Below, piece after piece: positions 37,935-50,223 of a stretch of 64,000 bases of DNA. The stretch comes from Osedax fenrisi (Eukaryota; Annelida; Polychaeta; Sabellida; Siboglinidae), in contig OZ025243.1 of NCBI GenBank assembly GCA_964019155.1, forward strand, positions 83,281,263 to 83,345,262, read 5' to 3'. The notes under the pieces were generated by a model. That model had not been told where the DNA came from, searched no databases, and saw only the letters and a program-made list of their open reading frames with translations. How positions within the stretch are numbered: position 1 is the first letter of the stretch; every line of letters starts with the position of its first letter. The position numbers and the translations under genes are program-made.

Positions 37935-39335
37935 AGTAAATTAGAGAATTCTGATCATCTAATTATACTACGAATCATTAAGGCTTTAAAAGAGGAAACA
38001 GTTTCAAATTGTAATATCAGATCAGGTAGTTTGTTCCAATCTGAAAATATTCTATTACCAAAGTAGTTGAATAGTGGTTTGGTCCTTGATTTAATTCTCC
38101 TTATGGACGGGCCCCTGCTAGATATCATATGATACGTATGTACTCATGCTGTCCGAAACTGGCACATCAACGAATCCTTTGATGATTTTATAAGTTATAG
38201 TAAGATAGGAAATAGTTATTCGTTGGGAGAGTGAATATAAATTTAAGAATTTTAATCGATCAGAATAATTTAAATATGATAAATTACAACGATAACATAA
38301 TTTTTTAGTAAAATTTCTTTGCACTTTTTCAAGTAAGTCATTATACTCAATATAGTTAGAATGAGGATTCCATACAGAAGAACCATACTCTAGAATTGGT
38401 CGTATATAGGTTAAGTATACACATACTAAAGGAGAGTACTGGTTAGTTATGAAAGATCTAAATATATCTCCAACAAAGATCTAAATATTAGAACATATCT
38501 CAGATATATGAGTACATTTTAGATTATCTGTGAATATTATACCAAGATCTTTATAATATATATAATATTTTAATAAATTATCATTAAGATAATAATTTGA
38601 TTTGTTGATACATTTACCAATATGCATAACTTTACATTTTGCTAGTTCAAGTTGCCAAGTTGACATCCATTTGTCAATATTGGCAAGTGTTAGTTGAAGA
38701 CGTATATCAGGTAGGTCATAATATATCACGTATGTCGGGTAGGTCATTAATGTATATTAGCAATAGAATTATAAAATTACCTTTTGGGGTTTAGACATAT
38801 TGTTATCAATTTTAACGCTTTGAATTCTATTAAATAGGTAAGATGTAATCCATTTCAGGACATCTCCTTGTATACCAATATTAAATAGTTTATGGAGAAC
38901 TAATTTATGCGACACCTTGTCAAATGCCTTAGCCATATCAATATAGAAAATATCCGAAGGTTTAGAGTTATCTTTAGCTTTAAATATGTCTCTATACAAT
39001 TTTCTATAACTGAAGATCAGTTGATTTACCCGAAAGAAAACCGTACTGATTATTATTAATTAGATTATTATCTCGAAGGAACTAAATTAAATGATTAGAT
39101 GTAATTTGTTCAAAGGGTATCAAAGAACTCGGTAAGATATTAATTGGTCTATAATTTTCAGCTAGTGTTGGGTCAACTTTCTTATATAGGTGTAATGTAG
39201 GACTGTTTCCATAAATCTGGGCAATAGCCTTTCTTAATGAAACGACTATAAATTATGGATAAAGGTTCACATATCTCAAATGAGAGAATTTGTAATACCC
39301 TTTTCGGTAGACCATCTGAAGAATTATTAAACATA
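37935..39335 (-). pseudogene. Decayed LINE reverse transcriptase
   Basis: On the minus strand: SSDGLPKRVLQILSFEI, NYRPINILPSSLIPFEQI, NQYGFLSGKSTDLQL, FYIDMAKAFDKVSHKLVL (palm Asp) and KWITSYLFNRIQSVKIDNN. The frame then has a gap: PQKGNFIILLLIYINDLPDI runs into RLQLTLANIDKWMSTWQL, so the YADD box is deleted near 38720. LGIIFTDNLKCTHI, FTKKLCYRC and the C-terminal FGNRIFSDWNKLPDLI follow. Same clade as the LINEs at 27-33 kb. Stops are frequent and it is dead. Confidence 0.83.
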
Positions 39336-39339
39336 TGCT

Positions 39340-41290
39340 ACCATATTTAAGTCAATTATTGTAAATTATATACTAACACTATACGATGTACATTTAATAT
39401 TCATGCAACTCTTTTAACAAATAAAAATATAATTAAACTCATAAATACAATACATTAATAATGTCCTGAAATTTAATATTAACAAAACTGAATATTATTA
39501 ATACACATAAAATCACAAGTTCATTTAGTTAATAAACACATATTTGTAATCATATTAAATATTAAAACTATTACTATAATAACAAACTTATATTTTAAAT
39601 TTGATTCTACTAGCAAATTTACTCTTACATATCATAATATTTAATCAAAATGTATTAATAAAATCTACAAAATAAAATAATTAAAATACCTATTAAATAA
39701 ACAAATATTAAATATTGTTATATTCGATAATTATTAAAATTTCATTTTCAGGATATTATTATATATTCAATAACGAAAAAATACTTAGAAAAACACAATA
39801 AAGAAATATAAGTTTCATATGTAATTATATATATATAATAATATGTATTACTTATATTTTTGATATTATGAAAGAGAAAGATGAAGATATTTCAGAAAAA
39901 TTATTAAAATGTAATGACAAATAAATATTTTCAATTCAATTAAAATATAATTTTAAAAATAATAAATAATATGAATTACAAAAATGTAAACAAACAAATA
40001 CTAGTTAACATTGAATATTTATAATTACTGGTGGTTATTTAAAAAATTAAATATAATAAAATAACATATATTAATGTATATTATAATAATTAAATTTAAT
40101 AATATAGATACATTTATTTATACTATATTTTATTTTTAACAATTAACATTTAATATTACATTCTTGTTAATATTAATTTTTCTGGAATATTTCTTTATTC
40201 ACTTTTATTCTATCTATGACTGTAATTGTTGTATTTTATATAATTATGAATAGTTGCAGAAATATACACATACATGAAATAATATAAACACAATGCAATA
40301 TATAATATAATTATATTTGGAATAACGAATACAATGAATAAAACCCAACATATATCAATATTTATTAAATGTTATTTATAATTTCTGCAATAAATAATAT
40401 ATGAAATATAAGCTCTAGAATTAATTTCGCATATTTAGTTTACCATATCATATTTGTTATATCATCATTTAATAGTACATATATGATTACTTACTATTAA
40501 GTAATACTTTACAATATACTTGAATGATTCGTTGTTGTTAAATTGTAGCTAACAATGAATTTATATAATTATCTGGATTATGTAACTTATGCATATCATG
40601 GTAATTATATAGGATACTCAATAGAAAATATATTACAATATTTTGAAATAGAATTATATAAAATATAAAATTTGTAAACGCATTTATTTATAATTATATA
40701 CAACAATATAACATATACCATCATTTACTATAAATATATTCAATTTTTATAATATATCTTTTTATTTATTATAATATAAATAGTATTATATTTTAAGTAT
40801 ACATCAATTACATTTAAACAAACTAAAAAAAAATGATATATACATCAACACTTTAACTTTTGCATTAGAACTTAACATATGTATGTTAATTCACACTTTA
40901 GCATAACAATTTGTATGGATATATCGCCTAGTACCTCATGCACGGCTAGCTGGAATACCCTTTCTCATTGAGGCTATTTAATAACTACGCATGTGTTCTA
41001 TTCGTTGCCCTCATTGTTCTTAATATCTCGATTTATCGGTCTTTATTGAAGAGTGTATCACAAATTAGAAGAATCTAACTGTATGACAAGTTTTCACTGT
41101 ACAAAAGTAGCTGACATATACCTAGAGTATTTAATATACCAAAGAGTCGACTTAATTACTTACTATATTAATATATAATATCTATCGTTATTATAGATAT
41201 CTATTATATGGAATTTATATGTCATAATTGCAAATAGAGCGTATAGAACGTGTATATCTAATGTACAATATAACTTGTGTAATTCATTAC
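39340..41290. other. AT-rich DNA, nothing recognised
   Basis: No coding or repeat structure was seen. It is the longest featureless stretch of the window. Confidence 0.5.
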
Positions 41291-41780
41291 ACATTCATGA
41301 GTTTCTCACAGCATCAATTATATCCAAATACCGACTCATATTAATGATCCCCTTATATATATGCTCTTGCCATTTTTTGTTCCCCAAATTACATAGATAG
41401 TTATTCACTCTTGCTTCCTAACTACTTCATAAAATACACATACTATAAACTATTTTCCTCCAGTTACCCATACCCATATATTTATCACTAATCCCCCCAT
41501 CAGACCAATTATATATACCTAAACGTATGGATCTGAATACACCCCCCCCCAATCTTCAAAATCAGTAATATTTTATAATTATTCCCATGTTTACATTATC
41601 ATTAATATTATGCATCTGCTATTATATATTCCTCCTCTCCTACCACTATTCAATCTGATCGCCACCCCATATAAATGCTTCTTCTATCACACCCTACAAT
41701 CCTTCCATATCTTGTAAACTTCAGCTTAATAATATTCTTCATAATTGTTCACTTGTTATTGAACATTTAAAACCTCTAAT

Positions 41781-42155
41781 ATGAATACTGTTTTCATTTC
41801 ATCAATTCTTACTCATAAGTTACAGCATATCATATCTATGTCTATAGCCACATTTAAAAATCACATTGCAATTAGGCAGTTCCCTAATAAATCGTTCCGT
41901 CATATATTATTAAGCATATTAGTACCATTTAATCAAATCCCCTATCTATATTTAGGGATCTCTCTACCTAATAAAACCTGTTTTTTAGGTAACATTATTT
42001 ATCATACATATATATTTAAAATGACCCCTAAACATACTAAACCTATATTTAATAAATATAATAATTTATTTGAATTACGCATTATATCTAAATATATAGT
42101 AAATATACATGTATCTTCCCCTTTTACCATATATTCAACTATTCTTATTGATTAA
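41781..42155 (+). pseudogene. ORF1 remnant of the CR1-type LINE
   Basis: 124 codons are open (FKNHIAIRQFPNKSFRHILL, SLPNKTCFLGNIIYH, FKMTPKHTKPIFNKYNNLF). No zinc finger or coiled coil is seen. Its position just upstream of the endonuclease suggests ORF1. Confidence 0.4.
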
Positions 42156-42382
42156 AATCGTCCTACCTCTTATATAAATCTCTCCCCGAATGTTTTTTCC
42201 GACCCTCACAAAAAAACCTTCCTCAAAGTCAACTCCTCTACCTCTATTTCACTAACTAGTACATAATCCTTTAATAAAAATTACTCTACTTCTTTTCCCG
42301 AATCCAAACCAAAAACTATTTATGCTTTATCTCATACCCACCTAATACTTTCACATGATATACAGTATGATATCTATCATTA

Positions 42383-44160
42383 ATATTCTTAGAGCTGCAC
42401 TTGTCAATTCATGCTCCGTAGATAATAATATAATATGATTACGGAATTTCGTATTGAATACAACATAGAAATATTAATAATCACTGAGAATATATATTGT
42501 CCATTACATTATTTCTTGAATCAAGACCCCTACTCTTTCTCACATTTAAAATGATCATGTGATATATTTGTGAGGTGGACATGGCATCTTATACAAGTCA
42601 TCTCTACATATTTCGCCATTAATTGATCATAGCCACACTTATTGTCAAGCACTTTCTTGCTCATTAAGCTCACCCCGCACTTTAAGCTCACAAATGTAAT
42701 ATATCTGATTTTTATCGTTTACCTATCTACTCCATTCCCCATTCCTCGATGAATTTAATAATGTCATCTATCATTCCTATAATCCTTCTTATAATTCCTT
42801 ATACATCCATACTCCTCTAAACTAATACAATTACTAGTTTACTCCTCAATATATCCTAGTATACTATTGATATTTCTCGTAAAAAACGTTGTCTACGTAT
42901 TCTTGAATCTAAATAGAAAAAAATAAATCGTCATCATCATGACTACAGACAAAAAATAAAAAAATAAACATCATATTTAACTTTTTAATACTAAAGAAAT
43001 GTTACGCACGACAAGTTTAATTGTATGCAAAAAAATAGTTACTTTTCAAGTTAGAAAATAATAAACATGGTAGACAACAAAAATCGCAATACCCCGAATT
43101 TAATGATGATTTACATAATTTATTTGATTATTTTTTGAATCATAACATCACAAATGTTATTTCTCATTACAAAAACCTGTATATATATATCTATTATATT
43201 CTTCTACTAATACACTCACCTTCTATATTATACCTTTTAATAAACAATTAATTAGTCTACTTAACAATTCTGGCAGACTTTATTCTCTTAATCGAATTCA
43301 TTTAAAATTATTAAATGATATAGCTTATCATTTAATCTAAATTATAGTTCATATTATTTATTAATCACTAAATTCTGGTACTGCTCTATTATTTTCAAAT
43401 ATTCTCTTATCCAACATTTGATAACTATAGACCTATTTCCAATATCTTAATAATAACAGAACCCTAGATAGATTAGTTTCATCTAAATAATTCCATTTTA
43501 CCTGACTACTAAACATATTCTTTGATTTTTCCAAAGTTCTTCAGTACCAAATAAATCTAAGGAAAAAGCAATAACCAAACTCATACCACGTCTACTAATT
43601 AGTCTGAATTATACACATATTGTTCTACTTGATCTAAGTGCAGCGCTTACTACTATTGACCATAGTCTAATCACATGCTTAGCTAATATTTGTATCGCCC
43701 GTAATTAAAGGTTTACAGCATACATTTCTGACCATACTTCTTCTATTTTTATCAATGCACATATATCATCTCCTAGAAATATACTCTATGGAGTACGCCA
43801 AGTTATGTATTAGGACCAATTATTTTCAATATTGATCTTCCTCCCTTATATATTATTGCCCTTTTTCGCATATGATATACAATTTAATGTAAATTGTACT
43901 TCTGAAAATGTATAATGTCTATTTGTATTAAATCTATCCATAATTGGATTTCAAATAACTCTCTATCACTGAATCCCAATAAAACATAAACCATAGTTAT
44001 TAAACTTTCTTATCCAAAACACCCGTTAACTGTCTTACCTTACATCATGGTTATATTTATAAGGTTATCTATCTTTTAATCGCCACATTTAAAATCTTCT
44101 TCTATCTATTAACTTTCATCTTAATTCTTTCCGTTTATTCTGTAACTACATCTCTTTAAG
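42383..44160 (+). pseudogene. CR1-type endonuclease and RT pseudogene
   Basis: Endonuclease start NILRAALVNSC and YNIEILIITENIYCP (catalytic Glu region), then FLDEFNNVIYHSYNP. RT: NYRPISNI (about 43425), LLDLSAALTTIDHSLI (about 43623), YISDHTSSIFINAHIS, YGVRQVMY (from GVPQG), FFAYDIQF (from YADD, second Asp kept) and the CR1 hallmark HNWISNNSLSLNPNKT (about 43930). Then C-terminal KFRVIFKFLLLVLNSS at about 44365. Many frameshifts. The motif wording differs from the LINEs at 27-33 kb, so it is a second lineage. Confidence 0.8.
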
Positions 44161-44534
44161 TATATATCCTTGTACATATCGTCATATATTTTATATTATT
44201 TTTTTTGATTACAGTATATTTCTTTATTAAGAGATAATTTATATAAAATTAAATATTATAAATACTTTACATATCAATATTATAAATTATAAATACTATA
44301 GAATGTGTTAGTATAATTAATTTTTTAAATTGATCGTTTCTCTAAAATACATATTTCTCCATATTTTACCAATTAAATTTCGAGTCATATTTAAATTTCT
44401 TTTACTAGTTTTAAACTCTTCTTACCATAAACAACTTCAATATGTATCTTCCTTAATGTATATACCCCTCATAATATAACCTATCTACATCTACCCTATA
44501 AGCATACTCTAAATTCCAATAATTGAAATGCAGT

Positions 44535-44608
44535 GCATGTACACTGTACAATGGTCAATGTATAGTGTACGACGAACACTATACATTGTACATTGTACAC
44601 TGTACGTG
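44535..44608. repeat. Palindromic insert of about 74 bp
   Basis: Arms of about 33 bp (left GTACACTGTACAATGGTCAA..., right its near-complement) are separated by ACGACGA. The palindrome interrupts the C-terminal coding region of the CR1-type LINE. Confidence 0.8.
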
Positions 44609-44911
44609 TGTGGCATAAATCGGCATATTATCTATGGAATAAACTAACCTATAAACTAACTCATTTATATCTTTATTAAAAACTAATCTATTTACCACTG
44701 CATTTCCCTGATAACTATTTGTATCAATGTTATTATCAATATGTATAATCAAATATTAATATTGAGTACTTTTTTATTATTATTATAGTTATTAATAGTT
44801 TTTGTTGGTTTATGTTCCGTTTTATTGATATTTTTTTTTACTTTCGATGTTTGATTGCTCTAGCACAAAAAGTCGTTAAAATAAATTAAATTAAATTAAA
44901 TTAAATTAAAT

Positions 44912-45162
44912 ATAAACTCTAAAATCTCAACAATTTCAATATTAAATACATGTATATAGTATATAGTATACTATATAGATAACAACTTAAATGAGTATAT
45001 TTAAATAAATAAAGTATAATCTTATAGTGAATGTTATATAATATAGTGTATGCAAATATATAAATAGACATCTATATTTAAATTTTTAGAATGAAAATAA
45101 TATATTATAGAAATATATAAACATATTAAATTACAAAATATTATTGAGATATTTTATAAATG

Positions 45163-45219
<57 letters not shown>

Positions 45220-45870
45220 ATAAATAAATCTAAATATACATATATAGTATTATTTTAAAATCTTATTAAAATAAATATAATTAATAAACCATAGAATTGA
45301 CTTTCACAATTATTTGAAGGAATTGATATATTAAATATATCATTTAATGAACCTTTTCTCTTTAAACTAATGTAATGTATATATATATATATATATATGA
45401 ACATACCAGATTTGGTTGACATTTCTTGCATAATATTAATCATTTGGTAGACATGATTATTTGGAGGACAATTTCGTGTCCACCAAATAGTTTAGGGCAA
45501 TAATGTATCACTTTTGGTATAAATTTGACTTATAATAAAATTATATAATTAATATATAGGAAATAAAGTTGTATATTATTTATTAATAATTTAAAAATCA
45601 ATAGAATGGGTAAGTTTAAATAATGATTGAATTTTCACTCTATATATATTGGATCCATAAAAATAACTGTTTAGTAGACACACCATTTTCAATGAAATAC
45701 GTAGTATTGTTGGATATATGTCTATAGGGAATTGATGGATTTAGACTTTATATTACATATGGATCATATATATAAAATAAAAAAATAAAATATTATATTA
45801 ATAAAAAATATACATTTTAATTAATTTATTATTTATTTTTATTATATTTTGAAATAATAAATGGAATGAT
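44912..45870. other. AT-rich DNA with dispersed repeat
   Basis: It contains (TA)n at about 45168-45215 and 45379-45398. A dispersed segment (45290-45370, also at 21921-22000 inverted and at 62670-62790) and a patch with GTCCACCAAA motifs (about 45440-45510) are also present. No gene was seen. Confidence 0.5.
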
Positions 45871-45872
45871 TC

Positions 45873-46245
45873 ATAAATACTAAGGTAATACAAGTATTTT
45901 TATTAATTTAAAATTTAATATTTAAAATTTAATAATCTTAAAATATATATTAAGATTATTATTAAATATATACTTAACATTTAAATAGAATAATGTTTAA
46001 TTGTGTATTCAATATATAATTATATATATCCATAATCATGTGGATCATGTGTATTAAAATATAAATATTTATAAATACTAAGGTAATACAAGTATTTTTA
46101 TCAATTTAATATTTAAAATTTAATAATTTTAAAATATATATTAAGATTGTTAAATATATACTTACTATTTAAATATATAGAATAATTTGTAATTGTGAAT
46201 TAAATATATAATTATATACATTCATAATCATGTGTATTAAGTAAT
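45873..46245. repeat. 198-bp tandem duplication
   Basis: The unit beginning ATAAATACTAAGGTAATACA at 45873 is repeated from 46071, with small indels in the second copy. Confidence 0.8.
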
Positions 46246-46671
46246 TTATTAAGTAATTTATCGTGTAAGAAAAAAAATGTAAGATTTTAAATTTTACCAG
46301 GTAACATTTTTAAATATTCTATTAATAATTAATTTAATTGAATTGGGTTTTACCAATAGTAGTTTCTAATAGTACACATACTATTAGTTGTTATTGTAAA
46401 CTTTATATGGATAGTTATATTCAATATACTAATTAAATATAACATTGCATAATAGGATTATTATAATTATTATTATAATCATTATTATATTATAATGATT
46501 ATAGTCAAAATATAGTTTAAAAATAATCAACACACTAAAAGCCCACATACTTCATTATACGAATTAGTAATTACATAAATATATAGTATTCATGTCATTA
46601 TATAATTAATATAATATTATAAGAATACTCGTGTAATTTAAATAATTCGAATAAACATGTTACGGACATAG

Positions 46672-46920
46672 ACTCTATCAGTGATATAGTCTATCATATA
46701 GTCTGATACGTTAATATCAAAGAAGGCCGCCGATTATTATTATTATATTGTTAGAGTTCAATTTTTATTTTGGGGTTGTTTAATTTATTTGGTTTTGTTT
46801 TATTTTTCTGTATTTTTTAGCTGCATTATAATGAACTCTGACATTATTATAATAACAATCGGCGGCCTGCTTTAAGATAATTCCTATAATAGACTATATC
46901 ATAGAGTATTAAAAAAATCA
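46672..46920. mobile_element. MITE with GGCCGCCGATT inverted repeats
   Basis: Long terminal inverted repeats are interrupted by small indels. The inner arms AGGCCGCCGATTATTATTAT / ATAATAACAATCGGCGGCCT and TAGAGTTCA / TGAACTCTG pair, as do outer ACTCTATGATATAGTCTAT-like arms. The centre (GGGGTTGTTT, TTTGGTTTTG, TTTTTTAGCTGCATTA) resembles that of the MITEs at 60393 and 61343. ATCGGCGGCCT also occurs at about 61302-61312. Confidence 0.7.
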
Positions 46921-47200
46921 CGATATTTAACCTAGTACCAGGTATATTATATAATATATATTATATTATAAATTATAATTTATAATATATAATAACTTAT
47001 TAAATAAGATATACAAAATTGTCATACTTTTTTTTAATTTGTATACAACCTTATATTTATTTACATTTTTAATATAATTACTACTATATACTTCCACTAT
47101 ATATATATTATATACATGGGAATACGGACGTTAGGCAAACATTAAATAACTATAAATATCAAATGTCACAAATGTGGCCAAGGTGTATGTCAATCTAATT

Positions 47201-47227
47201 CATTATACGCTCTAAGAGCGTATAATG
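47201..47227. repeat. Perfect 12-bp-arm palindrome
   Basis: CATTATACGCTC-TAA-GAGCGTATAATG. It is isolated and less AT-rich than its surroundings. Confidence 0.85.
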
Positions 47228-47623
47228 TACCACTAAAACTGAAAATAAAATCTTTATGAGAAACATGTATATATGGAATAATTCCTTTTGAAAAATATAT
47301 TTATAAACCATTCGTATTAATATATATATATGATATTTACACATACGAGTAACATCCTATTTGCGTATTTATATTTGTGGGTTGTTTGATTTATTTTGTT
47401 TAGTTTTATTCTTCCGTTTTTTTAACAAGCACGCCTTGTGCTGTTATAATATATAATATAAATAATAGCGCCACGTAATGTTGCCATTTAATTTTTACCT
47501 ACCATCCGTATCATCCTATATATATATTAACCTTTATATGTAATAACATATATATTAACAACATTTTTAGATTATTATATTATTGAATGTATTAAATATT
47601 AACAGGTAATGCCTTGTACTTAT

Positions 47624-47850
47624 TGTTATATATTGTATTTATTTATATGCGACGATATTGTACATCTACGTGATATCAGCGAATATACGCATAGTGCCTG
47701 GTATCATAATGCACGTACATTCCTACCATCTCGCATGACCCCCCCCCCCCACGCGCAGACGGCTGTGTATATATAGCGGACCGCCGCTATGTATAATCAC
47801 TTGAAGAATAAGTATAACCAATAAACATACATAAGCCTTGACGTAACATC
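47624..47850 (+). repeat. LTR-like repeat, left copy
   Basis: It begins TGTTATATATTG, contains GATATTGTACATCTACGTGATATC, TAGTGCCTGGTATCA, a TATATATAGCGGACC TATA-box-like motif and CCAATAAAC, and ends near CTTGACGTAACA. About 225 bp align with 48457-48675. A poly-C run lies at 47739-47749. Confidence 0.7.
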
Positions 47851-47954
47851 AATAAGCGTCCAACCTCACGTCCAATGAATATCATCCTGCCACGTCAACC
47901 AGTGAGAGCACGTTAGGAAACATCTACCCCCACGCCCAATGACTATAAACAATC

Positions 47955-48403
47955 ATGAACCCTACACCAACTCCTTCCTTCGATTGGCACAATGAAGATC
48001 GGCTAGACGAGCTGAAAATGTTGTTTAACATTTTATTTACGTCCTCGCCATTGCCCACTACATCCGGTATGATATCCTGTACACCCTCGCCGTCACTCAT
48101 GACCTCCGTGACACCCCAGCCACTACCCACGACATCCGGTACGCTTTCGCCCTTGCCCACTATATCAGGTACATATTCGCTACGCCCCCGCTGTCACCCA
48201 CGACATCTGTGACGCATCCGACATCACACATAATACCCGATATGTTCTCAACGTCACCCGTGACCCTCTCGATCTCACCCACAATATCCGTGACCCCCTC
48301 ATCATCACCCCCACCATCCGTGATGCCATACAGCACCATACACAATGCATGTATTGCCATCCCCATGGCCACCTCCAACATGATATCCTTCTTCCATACG
48401 TGA
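47955..48403 (+). pseudogene. Mucin-like Ser/Thr/Pro repeat ORF between LTR copies
   Basis: From ATG 47955 the protein starts MNPTPTPSFDWHNEDRLDEL. It then consists of about ten-residue repeats such as SPLPTTSGT and SPSLMTSVTP. One frameshift near 48180 is needed to continue into PTTSVTHPTS, SSSPPPSVMP and SFFHT to TAA at 48403. The DNA has a 30-bp period. The position inside an LTR pair suggests a gag- or env-like product of a non-autonomous element, but no motif proves it. Confidence 0.5.
48000..48330 (+). repeat. 30-bp coding minisatellite
   Basis: Roughly ten degenerate units of the form CTCGCC.TCACCCACGACATC followed by CGTGACACC. Confidence 0.75.
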
Positions 48404-48445
48404 GAAGAGGGAATGACCCCAACCCCTCTTCGATAACCAATAGGG

Positions 48446-48675
48446 AGAAGAGGGGATGTTATATATTTTATTTATATATATGCGTCGATATTGTACATCT
48501 ACGTAATATCAGCGCATATACACCTAGTGCCTGGTATCACGACGCACGTACAATGTACGTTTCTGCCGTCTCGCATTACTGCCCCACGCTCAGACATCTG
48601 CGGTGGTCCGCTATATATAATCTCTTGAAGAATAAGTCTAACCAATTAACGTAAATAAGCCTTGACATTTTACTC
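48446..48675 (+). repeat. Polypurine tract and LTR-like repeat, right copy
   Basis: GAGAAGAGGGGA (48446-48456) directly precedes TGTTATATATT, as a polypurine tract precedes a 3' LTR. The following about 215 bp match 47624-47850. Confidence 0.65.
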
Positions 48676-48808
48676 CCATATATACACACAACTTAACAGT
48701 GTAATATATTAGTATTACACAACTTAGACAGTGATTAATACATAACAACAATTTATATATATATATAATAATTTTATATAATATATTATATGTATACACA
48801 AATATCCA

Positions 48809-48847
<39 letters not shown>

Positions 48848-48849
48848 CT

Positions 48850-49355
48850 AATGATCTCCTCTTCAACAATGATGGCGTACATACCGACCCCAAGTGTGAT
48901 AAGTTAATTCAACAGATAACCTCACAAGATTCTCCGCAAGCCATTGATAATTATCATTATCATAATTATTACGCGATACCTATGAATTATAATTCATAGT
49001 TATCGCGAACTACATGTGGCCCTTTAATAAAGAACTGTCACACCTTACGATACTTCTATGTTAACTTCTTAAAAAAGATGTCTAATACCTAATATATTCA
49101 ATAACATGGAAGAATAAATATACTACTCTATCATATTATGCGACAAAGAAGAAGATAACAATTCAAGTAGACGCTTCATACAATTACTTTGACGCCATCC
49201 TCCTACATCCATCCAACAAGACGAAATCCCCATCACCTTCGCATCTAAGATATTCAGCCCCGCTGAGACTCGTTATGTATATATCGAAAAATAAATGTAA
49301 GCCGTAATATTCGGAATCGAATGGTTTCACATTATTAAGTCTGACCACAAGTGCA
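48850..49355 (+). pseudogene. Ty3/Gypsy RT end and RNase H
   Basis: NDGVHTDPKCDKLIQQ is the segment after the RT palm. RNase H follows with ITIQVDASYNYFDAILL (first Asp), EIPITFASKIFSPAETRYVY (conserved SK.fspaE.rY), AVIFGIEWFHI and SDHKC at the insertion point. Frameshifts lie between motifs. Confidence 0.8.
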
Positions 49356-49364
49356 GATGATCAC

Positions 49365-50223
49365 CAGGGTTGGGGTCAAATACACTTTATCAAATACAAA
49401 TATAAATACAAATATTTATTACATTTTTATACAAATATATATCAAATACAAATACAAAATACAAATATTAACACATTAAATATTAAATCATTTGATTTAA
49501 TCATATTTTAAATCATATGATTATATTTTATATAAAATAATAATCCTTATCCCTAGATTATATATATATATAGACATTGCATAGTTAGTGATTGATATGT
49601 ATTGGATATATGATATTAATAGGTTAATTAAAGCAATGTAGATAGGTGGTATAATTTTTAAATATTAAGGAGAAGACGTAGAATTAGAGTAATGAATGGA
49701 TAAATAATATATGAGTTCTAGAGAGAGAATCTAATATAAATATAAAATACAAATATTAAATCATAAAATAATAATTCCTATCTCTATACCAGATTGCATA
49801 ATAATTAATTGAAATCTATTTTAATATATTTAATTCCTAAAGAAAATCAATAAAATAAAAAACTGTAAACAATAGACTGATTGCTTGGGATATTATAAGT
49901 TATAATTTATAACACATACATATTCTATATAGAATATTAATTTATTTATATAGTATTCATAAAATTATTGTTCTATTATATTATTTGTATTATTTAATAA
50001 ATGTATTCTTTAATATAAATGGTAAATATTTTGTTAATTTTTTTACATTCATAAATTAATTGTTTAAATTCTACATTCTATTAAATTATTAAATTAAAAT
50101 ATTTTTAAAAGTGTATTTGAAACTATATTTGATCAAATACACGAAATACGACACTCAAATACAAATACATCACTGAATAATTATTCAAATCAAAATATAA
50201 ATACGTATTTGACCCCATCCCTG
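49365..50223. mobile_element. Non-autonomous hAT-type transposon, 859 bp
   Basis: The terminal inverted repeats CAGGGTTGGGGTCAAATAC and its partner (reverse complement CAGGGATGGGGTCAAATAC) differ at one of 19 positions. The 8-bp target ATGATCAC is duplicated exactly on both sides (49357-49364 and 50224-50231). CAGGG termini and 8-bp duplications are typical of hAT elements. No transposase is inside, and subterminal repeats of AAATACAAATA are abundant. Confidence 0.92.

Larger units (their letters stand above)
41300..44911 (+). mobile_element. Decayed CR1-type LINE, all regions represented
   Basis: On the plus strand: an ORF1-like zone (about 41560-42380), endonuclease (from about 42383), RT (about 43400-44060), a C-terminal zone (about 44380-44700) and a 3' end with (TAAAT)5 at about 44881-44911. 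The left border is not defined. It is richer in C than its surroundings, as are several CR1 elements, and carries a palindromic insert at 44535-44608. Confidence 0.75.

Noticed and set aside
41540..41552. Poly-C run as a functional G-quadruplex site
   Set aside because: A single homopolymer without four separated runs; likewise at 47739-47749.
47924..48440. Minus-strand Gly/Val-rich frames over the S/T/P repeat
   Set aside because: These are mirror frames of the plus-strand 30-bp repeat. The plus-strand reading has the ATG after the LTR and the usual orientation relative to the polypurine tract.
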